Assembly: GCA_030685235.1 (NCBI GenBank)
Contig: MU839187.1
Coordinates: 62,001 to 126,000 of the forward strand
From: Copromyces sp. CBS 386.78
Lineage: Eukaryota > Ascomycota > Sordariomycetes > Sordariales > Sordariaceae
DNA: 64,000 bases
Reading direction: 5' to 3'
Below are positions 52,385 through 64,000 of this stretch, in pieces (position 1 is the stretch's first letter; each line of letters begins with the position of its first letter). The notes under the pieces were generated by a model, which did no database searches, was not told the DNA's origin, and saw only the letters and a program-made list of their open reading frames with translations. Both the position numbers and the translations under genes were made by a program.

Positions 52385-54311
52385 CGCTCACGACGGCCGT
52401 CCATTAGGGCGGGCACATCCCCAAACAGGACGCTGGAGAGGCGGGGAGATACACCGAGCATCTTAACGCATAGCAAATGAAGCTTCACACCACAATTTTC
52501 CCTGCTAACTTTCACAATATACTCCATTTACGCATTTGTTAATCACTGTTTCTCATTCACCGCGCTTAGTTTCAAGTCAAATCGCATTATCGCAATGACC
52601 CCCATCCCTTTTGAGATCATCACATCACCCTTGATACCTCAGTCTAAGAACGGCTGGTCGCGAAAGCATCACAATGGACCTTGGGGAGAGGTCTGGTACC
52701 GACCTTGAAGAGGTTCATCTTCTTAGCATCGAGACCTAGCGATATCTTGCATTTTCTAGCTCGATCGAAGAAATGCCCAGTTCAACACATCGCAGAACAT
52801 GGGCTCGACCGGTTTTGACGATCTTCGGAATATCCACTACTTCGCCTGGAACGTGATGATTTCGAACAATCAACATCACTAACATTAAATCGTCTTCAAG
52901 CGAAGGATCCCTGGTGCTCCATCCAATATCAATGTCCCCTGCGCCAGGTCATTGCACCTTTTGACCCATTTCAGCAGCTTTTAAGCGAACGATAGGACTT
53001 GCTCATGGCCTACTGGCCAGATATCCCACTATCAAACTTTGTATTAAATCGCTATTGATGCTGTTAGTATCTCATCCGACCACAGCATGCAGCACTTCAA
53101 GTGAGGAATGCTGAGAAAACGGGCTGTAGACACTCGAGTTTATCTTTTTCTATCAACCTTTGGACTGCATCAAAAAAGGCTGTAAGGGAAAGTACTCATG
53201 TCGAAGCACCCTGTAACAGCCCATTTTATGCTTTCATTGTTGGGTGGTGTCCAACTGACCCAAGAAATGGCGTCGCCGTCACACTGGCGTTTCCCAAAAC
53301 ACGATCGATCCCCACGACCGCCCACGTCAGGGCTGTCGCCGCCAATTGATACTGCGATGCTGTCTCGCCAATCAGTAGCGGACTAGCCGTGCGATTTCCT
53401 CGCGCCCCGATCGCCATCCTGGAGTTTCGTGTCCTTCGCTGCCACAATGATACCCAGGCATGCATCGGCGCTAGGAGGAAGAGAACATGGACAATGGCTT
53501 CCATCATGAGGTTAAATTCACATCTTGGCTGCTGCCTACAGTACGGGAACGCCAAAAGAGACTCTCCTCGCCAACACTCTGACTCTTGTGTGCGATACTG
53601 CCGACGAAGGTCCTGACTCTCGGCATCATTACCTTGGCTAGGTATGTACGCATTGGGTTTGGTAGCGGTTCGAGTCCTGAACACTCATCAAGCCGAGTAC
53701 TGATTTGAGTTCAATATTTGTCAGAGAAGTATACAGCTTTGTCTACCTCAAGCAACACGTCAATTATCTTTACTTTTTATGCTATAACGTATGGTCCCAC
53801 GCTGTTTAGTATGCACAATTTGCATCTGACATACCTGGTGGTCTTTGGTGTCGCCAACGCCGGAGTGCGGTCGGCGCCGCCACTGTTGGTGGCTGGCGGG
53901 AGGGGCGCGGGCCGGGCCGTGGCTTATTTCCCTAGTGTGTGTGGATATGAACTTTTGAAGGAGGACCGTACATGGGACGGTGGGGGCTCAAAGTCGGCCG
54001 TTAGAAAGGTACCTCTACTAATGTACCATGCAAACGGTCGAGGATCTACCGTATTATAAGGGACCCATGGCGCTGTTTTGTTTTGTAGTTGACTGCTGAA
54101 ATGAAGCATGATCAAGGATAATAGCGATGGTGTTGATGAATAGTCGCTGGACCTCAGGAATGCACAGAATGGGTGAGTTGTAGAAGGGAATGAAGAAGTT
54201 CAAGACGATTTTCTACGTAACAAGTATGAAAGATTGACAGTATCCTAGTCAAGGGAAAAAGCCACCTACCTATACTGACAATGTCTGTACCTCCGGCCAC
54301 GCCAAGTTCAT
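52385..54311. other. Intergenic with decayed gene remnant
   Basis: About 1.9 kb between convergent genes. Apart from the frameshifted minus-strand remnant listed separately, I see nothing supported. 53850-53925 is a GC-rich patch. Confidence 0.4.
52736..53000 (-). pseudogene. Frameshifted gene remnant, family unknown
   Basis: On the minus strand, a stop-free stretch of 70 codons (52948 to the stop at 52736) reads like real protein at its end: LEDDLMLVMLIVRNHHVPGE, VVDIPKIVKTGRAHVLRCVE, LGISSIELENARYR. The preceding part in another frame also looks coding (LLKWVKRCNDLAQGTLILDG, then APGILRLK). The two segments overlap near 52885, so a small indel probably broke one gene. No start is visible. 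Family not recognised. Confidence 0.35.
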
Positions 54312-57300
54312 CTAGGTATACGCATCCTCTCCATCTTCATCATGAATCGCAGGTCGCGGCACCTCAGAGTACCGCTCATAGCCTCCTCCTCTCTGTGCCG
54401 GCATTCCATATTCCTCGCGGCTTGGTGGTGGTCTCAAGCCGGGACCATGAGGGGAAGTGGTTCCCCGGCCTGGAGAACGGGAAGGCATAGTTCCTTGGCC
54501 CATGTGCTCAGAGCTGTGGTGCCGATATGGGTCTTGGAAGCGGGGCTGGCTTTGATGGGCCCCAGGATATTGAGCACCACCAGTGTCATACTCCTCGTAA
54601 CCGGCTTGGCCTCGCTGGTTGCTCCTTCCCAGGTATGCATAGTTATTACCCTCTGCCTGAAACTGAACGCCGGGTTGGTAGGAGTCCACCGTAGGCCCGG
54701 TGCCGTAACCTCCATAACCGCCAACAGCACCCCCTGATACGTGAGTTGGATGAGGTGCAGGACTGTTTCGGGCTGGAAAGTGTCCAGGTGCAACACCGGG
54801 TTGAAATTCGTCGTTGCGGAGTGAGCCCATCTTCGCCCATTTGGCATCATTGAAGCCCCTTGCTTGCGTGATGTATTGGTCGAAATCATGTGTGGCTTTC
54901 GCAACTTTCATGAAATGAGTGTGGTCAAGCACGGATACTGTAGCATTGCTCTTGGACTCATCCGAGCCATCCTCTCTGCTTTGCAATTGAAGCTCAGAAT
55001 CTGTTGCTCGCGCTGTGTAATGAGCCATGGAGGCTGCAATCTGGAACGCGTTCTTGATCTGCCTGCCGTTCCATCTTCCCCCATCGGGGAGGCCATTGTC
55101 ATAATGTCGCTCGGCAAACCTCAAAATGCTGTCCTCATCAATCCTCAAGCTTGGTGTATCAACCACCAGTTGCCTTTGCCTCTCAATCGCCTTGAGCTTG
55201 GCAATATTGGCCTTGAAGATGGAGATGGTTTGTGGGCGGTCAAGTGGAGGGTAGTAAAGCATCATGTGCAATCGAGATTTGAATGCTTCATCAATGCTTC
55301 CGACACGGTTTGTCGTCAAGAACAGGATGCCGTGGTAGTACTCCAGCACACGCAGAAAGACTATAAGTTATTCGAACAATCAGTTCTTGCAAAATTTCGG
55401 GGTGCCATGCACATCTGCCAAAGGTGTGTTCACTTACCCGACACAAGAGCATTTCTTTGGAGTTCGGTCCTGGACCTTTCCGCCAAAAAGACGTCCGCCT
55501 CATCAAATAACAGGACCCAATCCCATCGATTAGCGAGGTGAAAGAGGTTCTCCAGCGTTTCTTCAAGCTCAGATGGGTTGGTGCCAAGGTCGCCATAAGT
55601 AACGGTAAACAGGGGCTTCTGGTTTTCTTTTGCAACTGCTTCTGCTGTTGCAGTCTTGCCTACTCCTGGGACGCCATGTAAGAGAATGACAAGACCCTTG
55701 CCTTTTCCCTGTATAATGTCCTGATCGATGGAGCCTTGAGATCTGTCACCGAGCAGTCTTTCGATCATTTTCTTCTCAAAATGAGAGCTCACCAGGCTCC
55801 GTACCATCTCCTTGTACTCTTTGGGGATCTTGAGGGATTCGAATACACCTCTCTGATGTAAAATTGGTTGAAGCTTGCCCAAATCCAACATGAAGAACCC
55901 CTTTTCTTTAAAGGCGTAACCGCAGACGCGGGTTGGAGTGAGCACAAGGTCATCCTCCTTCAAGAATCCTCTTTCTTTTTTGAGAGGTCCAGTTTTCTTC
56001 CCATGATCCTCAGATTCTTCTTCGGAACGACAAAAGTGAGCCTGCACAGTCACGTCTGGCTCAGAGTGCCACCTAGTGATCGAGGTGCTGTCAATCCATT
56101 CTTCTGCTTCAAGAGATGCCACTGGATCATCAGTGTAAACAAGGTCGCTGGAGTATCTTAAGAACCTGTTTCTGTTCACACCGTCCCATACATAAACGGG
56201 TACGGGGTCGTTCTCTGTTTTCCATCTTCTGGTGATCTTTAGGCTGCGAAGTGGAATGAACTTGGGGCGTAGCGAAGGAGAGTTCATGTATGTTTCCTCG
56301 AAGTCCACTACCACTTCGCTTTCGATCAGCTTACCTGATCGGTTAGCTAAACGCTTGAAGGGAAGATGCCGATTGGCCATGTCTTCATATCTTCCTATGC
56401 GGATCTCACTCTCGAAGTGGGCACCATCCGGTGTGCGTTCAAGTGTTATTCCCGAGTAATAGAAGCGCTTGTCGATCACAGCGTTCTGAATTTTTTTACC
56501 AATGATGGCCAACTCTTTGAGAATCTGTTCAGAATTGTGGCAGTACTGTAGAGGATAACACGGAAGTGAGGTTACGTCGATTTCGTCGTCGTAGGGTGGA
56601 ATGGTGAACCTAGTAAAAACAGGTTGCCAGGATGACCCATCGTAGTCAAGGTAGAAACAGCGGATATGGAAAGATTCCGACGCTTGCGAGTCGGATTCAG
56701 TGTCTTCCTGCACATCAGCAACAGTTGGTAGATTTGATAGCTTGGTGTTGACAGGTGCCTCAGTCAAGCGGTCGCAAGGAGTGGTAACCGAACAAACCCT
56801 CCACACATGCTGATATGGCTCCCACTTTTCTTTCACTGGTTCGGGTACGGTATCTGGGCAAATATTAGCATCGAATGGTGCCAAGGACGTAGTAGTAAAA
56901 AAAGTCTACCTCGAGTTCCGCCGAATTTCGTGCCGACTTTCATTATTCTCTCCTTAGATGTGCTGATGATATTCTGGCCTGGCTTGAAGAACAGCCAAAG
57001 GTCGTCAAAACAGACCCTAGTGGCAAATCCCTTCCCCCCCTTCGTGACTCTAGAAATTGGCATGATATGCTGATCGACAAAACTGATATAACATCGCATG
57101 TCCCGAAGAGCTTTGATGCTATTCATGACATCCTCCCGTTCATAACTATTTTCTTCTGCACCAACGTCCACCAGCTCCTCTGTTACCAGGCTTCTGTCAT
57201 GGGAATTGGCACTTCCAGTTATTGGGGACATCTCAGACTCCGTTCCCGCATGCTTCGTCGAGACATCAATGGGAGATGTCGCAAGATCCTTTTTGGATTG

Positions 57301-57921
57301 CTCTTTCTCCAGATCTGACCATTTGTCCTCGAGTACGTTCAATGCTTCCTTCATTCGGCCTTGAAAGAAGATGAGCACCCGGAAAGGTCGTATGAACGTG
57401 ACTCCTTCAGCGCCTTCAAGCTCTCGGTCCCGTGAAAGCGGATCGTCGAAATATGTGAGCAAATACTGCAACACAGTTTGCGAATGAATGCGAACCCTTT
57501 GAATGAAACCCTCCTCTGGAATCGTACTGGAATCTTCATCATTGATGCGCTGTTGCTCCAAAGTGCCTGATTCCCCAACTTTCTCGTCGAAAGACGTAGC
57601 CTCTGGGCGACTTCGTCTCTCTTTCTCTTGGCGGAAGTCGTCCGGAAGTTCAGAGGTGGTGCGAGTTTTGGTAACGTATGCCTCTATGGCGTATCTTTCA
57701 TCACCATCGCCATACCGATTCTTGAATTGTTCAAAGTTCACCAATCGATAATGGGGAATGACAATTGGTTCCTGCAGTCTTGAAGGATCTCTGGCATGAG
57801 ACAATGGCTCTTCTTCCGATAACCCTGACGACGAGGTAGTTCGACGGCTGTAGGGGCGGCGTCTGCTGCGAAAATGTCTATCCGAAGGCTGAGGATACCG
57901 CGGGTGCTCATCCCTCAACAT
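54312..57921 (-). CDS. AAA ATPase with long N-terminal region
   Basis: Exons are 57921-56910, 56853-55438 and 55360-54312, with two short phase-1 introns (GTAGAC...GCCCAG, 56 nt; GTAAGT...TTATAG, 77 nt); product 1,158 residues. The first 700 residues are the fungal module found before AAA domains (DUF7025-like), with CFYLDYDGSSWQPVF and RYSSDLVYTDD. The ATPase domain spans about 730-930: Walker A HGVPGVGKTATAEA, Walker B WVLLFDEADVFLA, sensor region GILFLTTNRVGSIDEAFKSR. After an alpha-helical lid (GRWNGRQIKNAFQIAASMA) a Gly/Tyr/Pro/Gln-rich disordered tail of about 160 residues ends EDGEDAYT. Closest known relatives are uncharacterised fungal AAA proteins expanded in many genomes; target unknown. 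Confidence 0.92.
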
Positions 57922-59563
57922 ACTGGCGTTGAACGGAGCCCGATGTTTTCTTGACAGTCAGCAGGGTCAGTAGGAGGCCGAATGCAATGAGAGGTACAAT
58001 CAAGCCATGACTGGAAGTTCCCTAGTCGCTATCAGACAGATCAGAATGCGCAGCGGGAAACCTACCAGCGTCCGAGCTTGAACCTTTGGTGGTTCTGATA
58101 AGAGGATCTCGAAAGGAGAAGCATGAAAGCGTATGTGCCTTTCAGACTTGCACAGTTAGGTTCTGGTGCGCGAGATGTATCGTTGTCGGCTCTTTGGTTT
58201 GGTTGCCCGGTGAACTATTCATGTATGAACTGGCGGCCGAAGCTGACAAGGGCAAAGGGGATTTTGAGATGTCGAGGCGTTATATCAGATGCCAGTTGTT
58301 GTGGGAAACGGGATTGGGCTGCCCGGTGTGGAAGGCAAGAGGTAGCGAGCGGGGTAATTCCGATGGTTAGAGCTGATGTGACTACCTAGACATGCTCGGT
58401 CGAAATGTCATTCAGAGCCTTGCGTCTTCCCGCGGTACCCGCCATTGAGATCAGGTTTTGAGTTGAATCCTTGTGTTAATGCATGATTGCACGGTTAGAA
58501 GCCAATTGGGGTGTGAGGGGTCGCGTTCTGATTGGTCTGACGTGTTGATATGTGTGGCAGAGCTGAGATGCTGCAGTGAGATTGCTGAAATTCGGTGTTC
58601 TGGTGACATGAATGGAGGCAGTCCTGGAAGCGGGGAGGGCAACTTCGCTCATCAGCCGCTCATTGGAAAAAGAATGAAGATGAGAAAACCGGCAATATGA
58701 GGAAGGAACGAACTAAGTCTACATGATGGCCGGTACGATTCTGCCAATAGAACAGGAAACGCGATGGGGCCGTTCGACTTGATGTGTTATTCAAAGGAGG
58801 AAGCCTAGCTACACCCACCCCAAACCTACCGACACCCAGCTTCTTTCTGGGATCCACAACACACTGGAGCAGCCAGCTGGATGACAGTTGACATCGAAAA
58901 TCCCGTTTTTACCAGCTAAATTTCGTCTTTCGGATGCATTGAAGCATTGATCCAGCTTGGTCAAAATTTTCACCCCTTTACACCACCACTTTACACGTCG
59001 CACATCAACACCAACACCTACACTTTTAACGTACGTAATATCGCGATTTACAGCACATTGCACTACATACTATACCTTAGATTTATCATGAGATTTGAAT
59101 TGCGGAGAGGTACATACCTCTACATATCTGGGTCATTGGGAGAAATTTTCAAATGGTTATGACCATTCAAAACGGTTAGATTTACCGCTAAAACTCGATA
59201 TTTTACATGACAGCTGCCACGTGGGTGTTTGTAGGAAAACTGGGTGTCGGTAGGTTTGGGGTGGGTGTAGCTAGGGTTCCTCATTAAAAGTGACGCCAAT
59301 AACAATGTGTTGAGGAGAGAAAGAACCTAGAACGAGTGGAGAGAAGCGCTCGAGAAAATTTGTGTTGTTCGGTTGGGAAAGGAGTCAGCAGGAGACACCC
59401 GTTGTGTTGCGGCCGCGGGCGCTTGCCGATGTAACGGTGGGAGACGATTACCCTTTGCAATTGCCATCAGCAGGATGCTGCCTTCCAGTATTCCTTCCAA
59501 GGACTAACGTCGCCATCGTTCTTTCTTTTTAGTTCGTTTTTCTGCCTCTTGGTCTCCAACACA
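57922..59563. other. Intergenic with MITE
   Basis: Spacer between divergent genes; its right half holds the inverted-repeat element at 58808-59271. No gene supported. Confidence 0.5.
58808..59271. mobile_element. MITE-like element with 32-bp perfect terminal inverted repeats
   Basis: Both ends carry GCTACACCCACCCCAAACCT plus 12 further bases, exact reverse complements (58808-58839 and 59240-59271). TA flanks both ends; the palindrome continues as CCTA/TAGG, so the exact edge is uncertain. Weaker inverted similarity continues inward for about 70 bases. It has no coding capacity and is AT-rich in the middle. Size, TIR and TA flank fit a non-autonomous Tc1/mariner-type element. Its ends do not match the transposon at 46.7 kb. 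Confidence 0.78.
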
Positions 59564-61833
59564 ATGGGACCTCATCAGCTAACAAACGCCGCCACCATGA
59601 GCCATGATCTGGAAACATCCCACGTGAGAACTTTCCAAACAGATATAGACAACGAGACGGCCGACTTCATCCGCACACAAGGTCGCTATTACGACCCGGC
59701 GTTCGCTGTTCCCTCAACCTTTGACCAACAACGAGGCCAGTTTGTACCAAGGACGAACCTGAGGTGGGTATTTTCATCGGCTTCAACGTCTTTATCATGA
59801 CGCTGACGTACTGCCCCAACCTTGTACCTCTAGTGATCTCCAAGATGCCCTCACCCGATACCGTGAACTGTTCCCCGACTCCAATGTTGCCTCTACATTG
59901 CGCGAGGACAACTGGGAGTGGAACAGTGTGATAGACCATGTCGCAGAGGTTCGGCCAGCTTATGAAGCCCGGGTGAGAAAACCAAGGGGTGTCTTTGCCA
60001 GGTTCTGGTCAGACCTAGGCGACAGGGCCGAAAGCTTGAAGCCGTGGTTGGAACTGATCCCTGATGATCATGGGCTGCGCACATTGCGGGCGGGTCTGAT
60101 GATAATACTCCAGGCAAGAGCTCGCTTGTTCCGCTTCCAACATCAGAAGAGGCTGACGCAGGGCTCGTTGTGCAATAGGCAGCTAAGAAGTCCGCCGACA
60201 GAAGAGAGGCCATCCTCTCTGCGTTTGAGTCCGTCCCAGGCTTGATCAAAGTCGCTGAAGACAACAGGGCATTGTTTCCTAGGCACAAAGACTTCCAACA
60301 ATCTTACCAAGCCTTTGTGCAGACGGTGGCCTCAACCATCATGAATCTTATGTCCATGTTGCTGCCAAAAGCCGAAAGTGAGTTAATCCAACCCTGCCCA
60401 TCTCACTCACGTTACTCCGCGAGTGCCTGTGCTCGACTAAGAAAACGACTGCCACAGTCAAGAAAGTGTTCGGAAAGATCTTTTATCAAAATGACGATGC
60501 GAGCGCTGTCCTTGCTCCTCTCAAAGCCGCTATGGAAACGCTCAAAGGTTGTACTTCCAAACTGAAAGATGAGCTGCTCGTGGACACCCACGGCATTGTC
60601 AGTGAAACTGCAAAAGGCGTCAACATGATCCGCAGCACAATCGTGGAAACAAAGTGCGGCATCTCTACCTTCTCCTCGAAGCTTGACGCAATCCAGGAAA
60701 ATATGGACAAGCAATACCAAGAGATGAAACGTCAAGTCTCTCTCCAGGCGTCAAACGCCGCCCAGTTCTACGGCATTGAAGCGCAGAACTCGCTCTTCAT
60801 CCAACTGATCGAAGCCAGCGAGCTCAAGCTGCGCGAACAAGTTCGTCGAGAGTTCGAGCTGCTTCGGGCCGGGCACGCGGAAGACAATCACTGGATCTCC
60901 GAAGGCGAGCTGCTTACCTTCCTCAACGCATCCCCCACTGATCTTGCGAAAGACCTGGAGCTCTCCGTCTCTTCCTCCCTTGTCTCCCTCTCGCCTCCCC
61001 AACAAGCTTCAGCTCGGGGTATCCTCAGCCACCCAGCCTTTCAGCGCTGGATCCGGGCTGACGTGCCGGACATGCTCTGCATCGAGTCCAACCCAACCGA
61101 CGTGCACCTCTCTCCCCCCTCGACGAGGGCTGGAGCCCACCCCCTTTCCGCCTTCAGCGCAAATTTTATCGCCACCCTCAGCGGTCATCGGAACGCTGTC
61201 ACTCTGTACTTCTTCCCCACCCTTCATACCACCGACTACAATGACCCTCTCTCCGAGCCCCGAGCCCTCTTGGCAAGCATGATCACTATCCTCGCCCTCG
61301 AGCTCCGCTCCCGCAATCTCCTCCGGCTCGGGTTCATCGACAAACGACAATACGTCCGCGACCTGCAGTACGGAAACATTGCTTGTCTCTGTCACACCTT
61401 CGGCGCACTGCTCCGGCAGTTTCCCCGCGACACGCCCGTGTATTGTATCTTGGACGGGATATCGTCGTACGACCGGTCGGACCGACCGAACTGGCAGGAC
61501 GATGTGGCGAGAATTTTGAGCACGTTGGTCGATTTGGTTGGTGATGGGGAGCTGAGACCGATGTTGAAAGTGTTGGTGACGTGCCCGTATCGGTGGGAGC
61601 TCGTAGAGAGGTGGGTGCCGGAGAACAGGAGGGTGTATACGATGGCGAATTTGTTGGACGGCGGGGGAGGAGTAGCAGGGTCTGGGATGTCGAGGGAGTT
61701 CTTTGATGGGATGTTGGATCGAGCCTATGAAATGCCTTTGGGTGTCAGTGATGGTGGGCGAGGGCAACGGGCCGGAGATGGGTATTTCAGGAGGGGAGAT
61801 GGTAGGGAAATGGCGGAGGACGATTACACGTAG
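59564..61833 (+). CDS. DUF7708/NACHT-like (NLR-type) protein without P-loop
   Basis: Exons are 59564-59763, 59834-60113, 60179-60377 and 60458-61833; introns of 70, 65 and 80 nt in phases 2, 0 and 1. The second intron is GC-AG (CAG|GCAAGA...AATAG|GCA). Product 684 residues. The N-terminal 230 residues (NWEWNSVIDHVAEVRPAYEA, FARFWSDLGDRAE, LIPDDHGLRTLRAGL, FQQSYQAFVQTVASTIMNL) resemble DUF7708, the N-terminal domain of many fungal STAND/NLR proteins. The later part has HPAFQRWIRAD, FIATLSGHRNAVTLYFFPTL and PVYCILDGISSYDR (Walker-B-like), as in fungal NACHT modules, but the expected GxxGxGK loop is absent. It ends Gly/Arg-rich with no C-terminal repeats. Possibly a regulatory or decoy relative of NLRs. 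Confidence 0.8.
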
Positions 61834-64000
61834 AGGTACCTTGGGGCCGGGCATGTTTGAGGCATGGGACTGATGCGCTGGATATTCATCGATTGCTTTG
61901 ATCAAATGGGCAGGTGCAAGATCGAGAAATGACGGGATAAAAGGACGGGACTGTTACCCTTGGATTTGACTGTCAGTCGGCTCCCGTCGGGTCTCATCCT
62001 CCCTCCATCCAAGAGAGGCAGGTACGTGATATCATCGAGTGTCTGACCCTTCCCAACTTGGGTACCAGGTGCGTGCAATTCAGTCTCGGAGAGTTTTAAC
62101 TGAATAAGATATTATCTTAACAGTCTCCCCAGTGATCCACACGTATTTTCAATAGTGCAATAACGCGCCCTCCCGATAGTGATAGCGAGTCAGAGTGCCC
62201 TCTGGTTCGCAAAACGGGAAGGAAAGAATGGCCAAAGAACCAAGCATACCGAGGAAGGACACCAGATCTTCCTCCGTCAATCTCATAGCAACTGCCTCAA
62301 ACCATTCAGCACATACTTGTACGAGTCCCAGTTTGTTGGCACGTTATGACCGGCCACCCGGACCGAGTATCTGCCAGCTGCTTGATGCCGTTCATCCATG
62401 TTGACTTGATGAGGCATCCAAGCCGTTACCCGCACACTTTGGTCATCGCTCCGAGCCCACTCGATGCACGACTGCGGCATCAAACAGTTTCAGCCATGCA
62501 TACCTACAGTATCGAGGCTGCGTCCCATCAAATGAGCTAGGTAGTATCATGGTCTGGTCCTTGCCTGGTCCTGGCCTAGGTACTGTAGCCTGTTGGCTAC
62601 ATGGAGCTTTGAGGGTCTACGTGCTCATCAACCCGGACGCATCATGGTATTTGGTTGGTGACCGGTCGAGATGTATTGGTGTCGTGGATGTAATGCACTT
62701 GGCTGCGCAGGACCCTTCGTCCCTAAAACAGGCTCCAATACCCTTACACCGATGGCGCCCAACTTCGGTTGATCAAGCGTGAGCTGTCATTTGCAAAGCC
62801 AGCATCGTGAAGCCTCGTCTTCGAGTTAATGCAAGATAATGGAAAGATAATGGAAGCCCGATGGGGTGGGTGATGGCTAATGATGTTCATTAATACATCT
62901 GGAGGACCGATCAGATGTAGCGCTAACAGGATCCGCGGGTTTTTGTCTGGCCATATAAATAGTGCACTAACGCCATCGGCTGCGTGCCAGTATATCCCTT
63001 CAGAAAGAGAGCAAAACAATGCAGCGGCGGCAGTCAAAGAGATATTCTTGTATGGCTCGCCCATTTGATGCAGCATCGTCGGTACAAGTAGAAACGGAGA
63101 CAAATGTGCGCGATATGGTGAAACAAAGGAAACAAACCGAATGGAGCTGAACAACCTAAGATTATGATGGCGATTGATCATTCATATTGCGGTTGTTGTT
63201 TGGCACAGGAAGAGAAACCAGATATGCATGCATGCACTGACCGCCGCTGGAAGGTTCATCGAATTTTGGCCAGGTGCAGCCGTATCTGATTGACTGCAAC
63301 ATTCACGGGGTTTACGATAGCACAGTAACACTTCATAGCGTGCCTGCCCTGCCCTGCCTTGCCCGTCACATGACCAAACCCCGCCCGCAGGGGTTCCTGG
63401 CTTCCTGCCTGCAGACAAACCCCAGAGGTCGGGTCTCCTTCCTCTTCGTCATCACCATCGTCACCAATCCTCGATATTCAATTTTAAAGCAACAGCAGGA
63501 AACTCTTGTCCGGTCAGCTGCGAAGAAGGAGGGACCGATGGAAGCACTCACCAGGCATGAAATTCATTCACAGCCGATGACATCCAAAGAAGGCCAGCAA
63601 ACAGCAGTTACACCTTTCAGTTAGAAGCTTGGTATCACGCGCACTCACATTCCTTGACAGCAACTTCAAGGACGGACACCGGAGGGCAGCATAAGGGCAA
63701 AGAAAGGCCTTCACGAACAACGGGCAGTTACCTCTATGTATCTGCATTCTTCTGCTCATACTACACACTCGTAGCAATGCAAGAAAGAAGCGTGGCGATT
63801 AAATCAAGCGGCGGCGGAACATGGAATGGTTTGTGATGAATTCATAAAGTGGTATTAACGATTGATCCTCGCAGGTATCTATCTCCACCTGTATTTTTCT
63901 TTTTCGCTCTTGGTCATGTCATATCATGTCATGGCATGTCATTCAATCTCATGCTAATCGTGGCTTGATGCAAAATCCGTCAGCTATCCATGTGAAAGCA
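61834..64000. other. Intergenic to window end, no gene seen
   Basis: About 2.2 kb. Open frames on both strands are short and have untypical composition. Near the right end TGTCATATCATGTCATGGCATGTCAT (63916 onward) is a short imperfect repeat of CATGTCAT. Confidence 0.4.

Noticed and set aside
53660..53685. GGTTCGAGTCC, a B-box-like sequence suggesting a tRNA
   Set aside because: No T stem, acceptor stem or A box can be drawn around it.
62744..63181. 145-codon minus-strand frame near the right end
   Set aside because: No recognisable domain; reading is compatible with chance in GC-balanced DNA.

Overview
The window reads as nuclear DNA of a filamentous ascomycete, most likely Neurospora or a close Sordariales relative. 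Genes carry short introns (roughly 55-90 nt) with GTRNGT-type donors and CTRAC-like branch sites. Starts sit in CAMMATGG-like contexts. One AT-rich block has the CpA-to-TpA decay typical of Neurospora-type repeat-induced point mutation (RIP). The GH45 endoglucanase and anthranilate synthase proteins look strongly Neurospora-like from memory. This is inference; no search was run.

Left third (1-20.1 kb): 5' two-thirds of the RNA polymerase II second-largest subunit gene (minus strand, runs off the window); a GH45 endoglucanase whose cellulose-binding module is cut off by a linker deletion and frameshift; a small cysteine-rich secreted protein; a multipass-plus-CAP10 GT90 glycosyltransferase; an unrecognised repeat protein; an intron-containing tRNA-Ala(AGC); a HAD-fused class II (drimane-type) sesquiterpene cyclase; and, directly after its stop, a headless PAN/Apple-domain gene fragment.

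Middle (20.9-46.1 kb): three tandem, same-strand paralogues of an unnamed family of secretory-pathway single-pass membrane proteins sharing a phase-1 intron and a C-terminal ELP; an unknown acidic protein; a HET-domain gene; anthranilate synthase component I with a CPC1/Gcn4 site upstream and a second in its intron; a small membrane protein; a cytochrome P450; a 50-residue Cys protein; a type II membrane glycosyltransferase-like protein; and a bacterial-type D-Ala-D-Ala ligase with an intact active site.

Right third (46.7-64 kb): a 3.4-kb RIP-destroyed Fot1/pogo-type DNA transposon with about 93-bp terminal inverted repeats and TA target duplication; a second HET-domain gene starting less than 300 bp beyond it; a frameshifted gene remnant; a three-exon AAA ATPase; a 464-bp MITE with 32-bp perfect terminal repeats; and a four-exon DUF7708/NACHT-like protein without a P-loop and with a GC-AG intron. 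This end looks like accessory, self/non-self-recognition DNA, while the left end and trp gene are core.

No single operon-like system spans the window. The best candidates for something undescribed are the tandem ELP membrane-protein family, the repeat protein at 14.6 kb, the orphan HAD-terpene cyclase and the D-Ala-D-Ala ligase.
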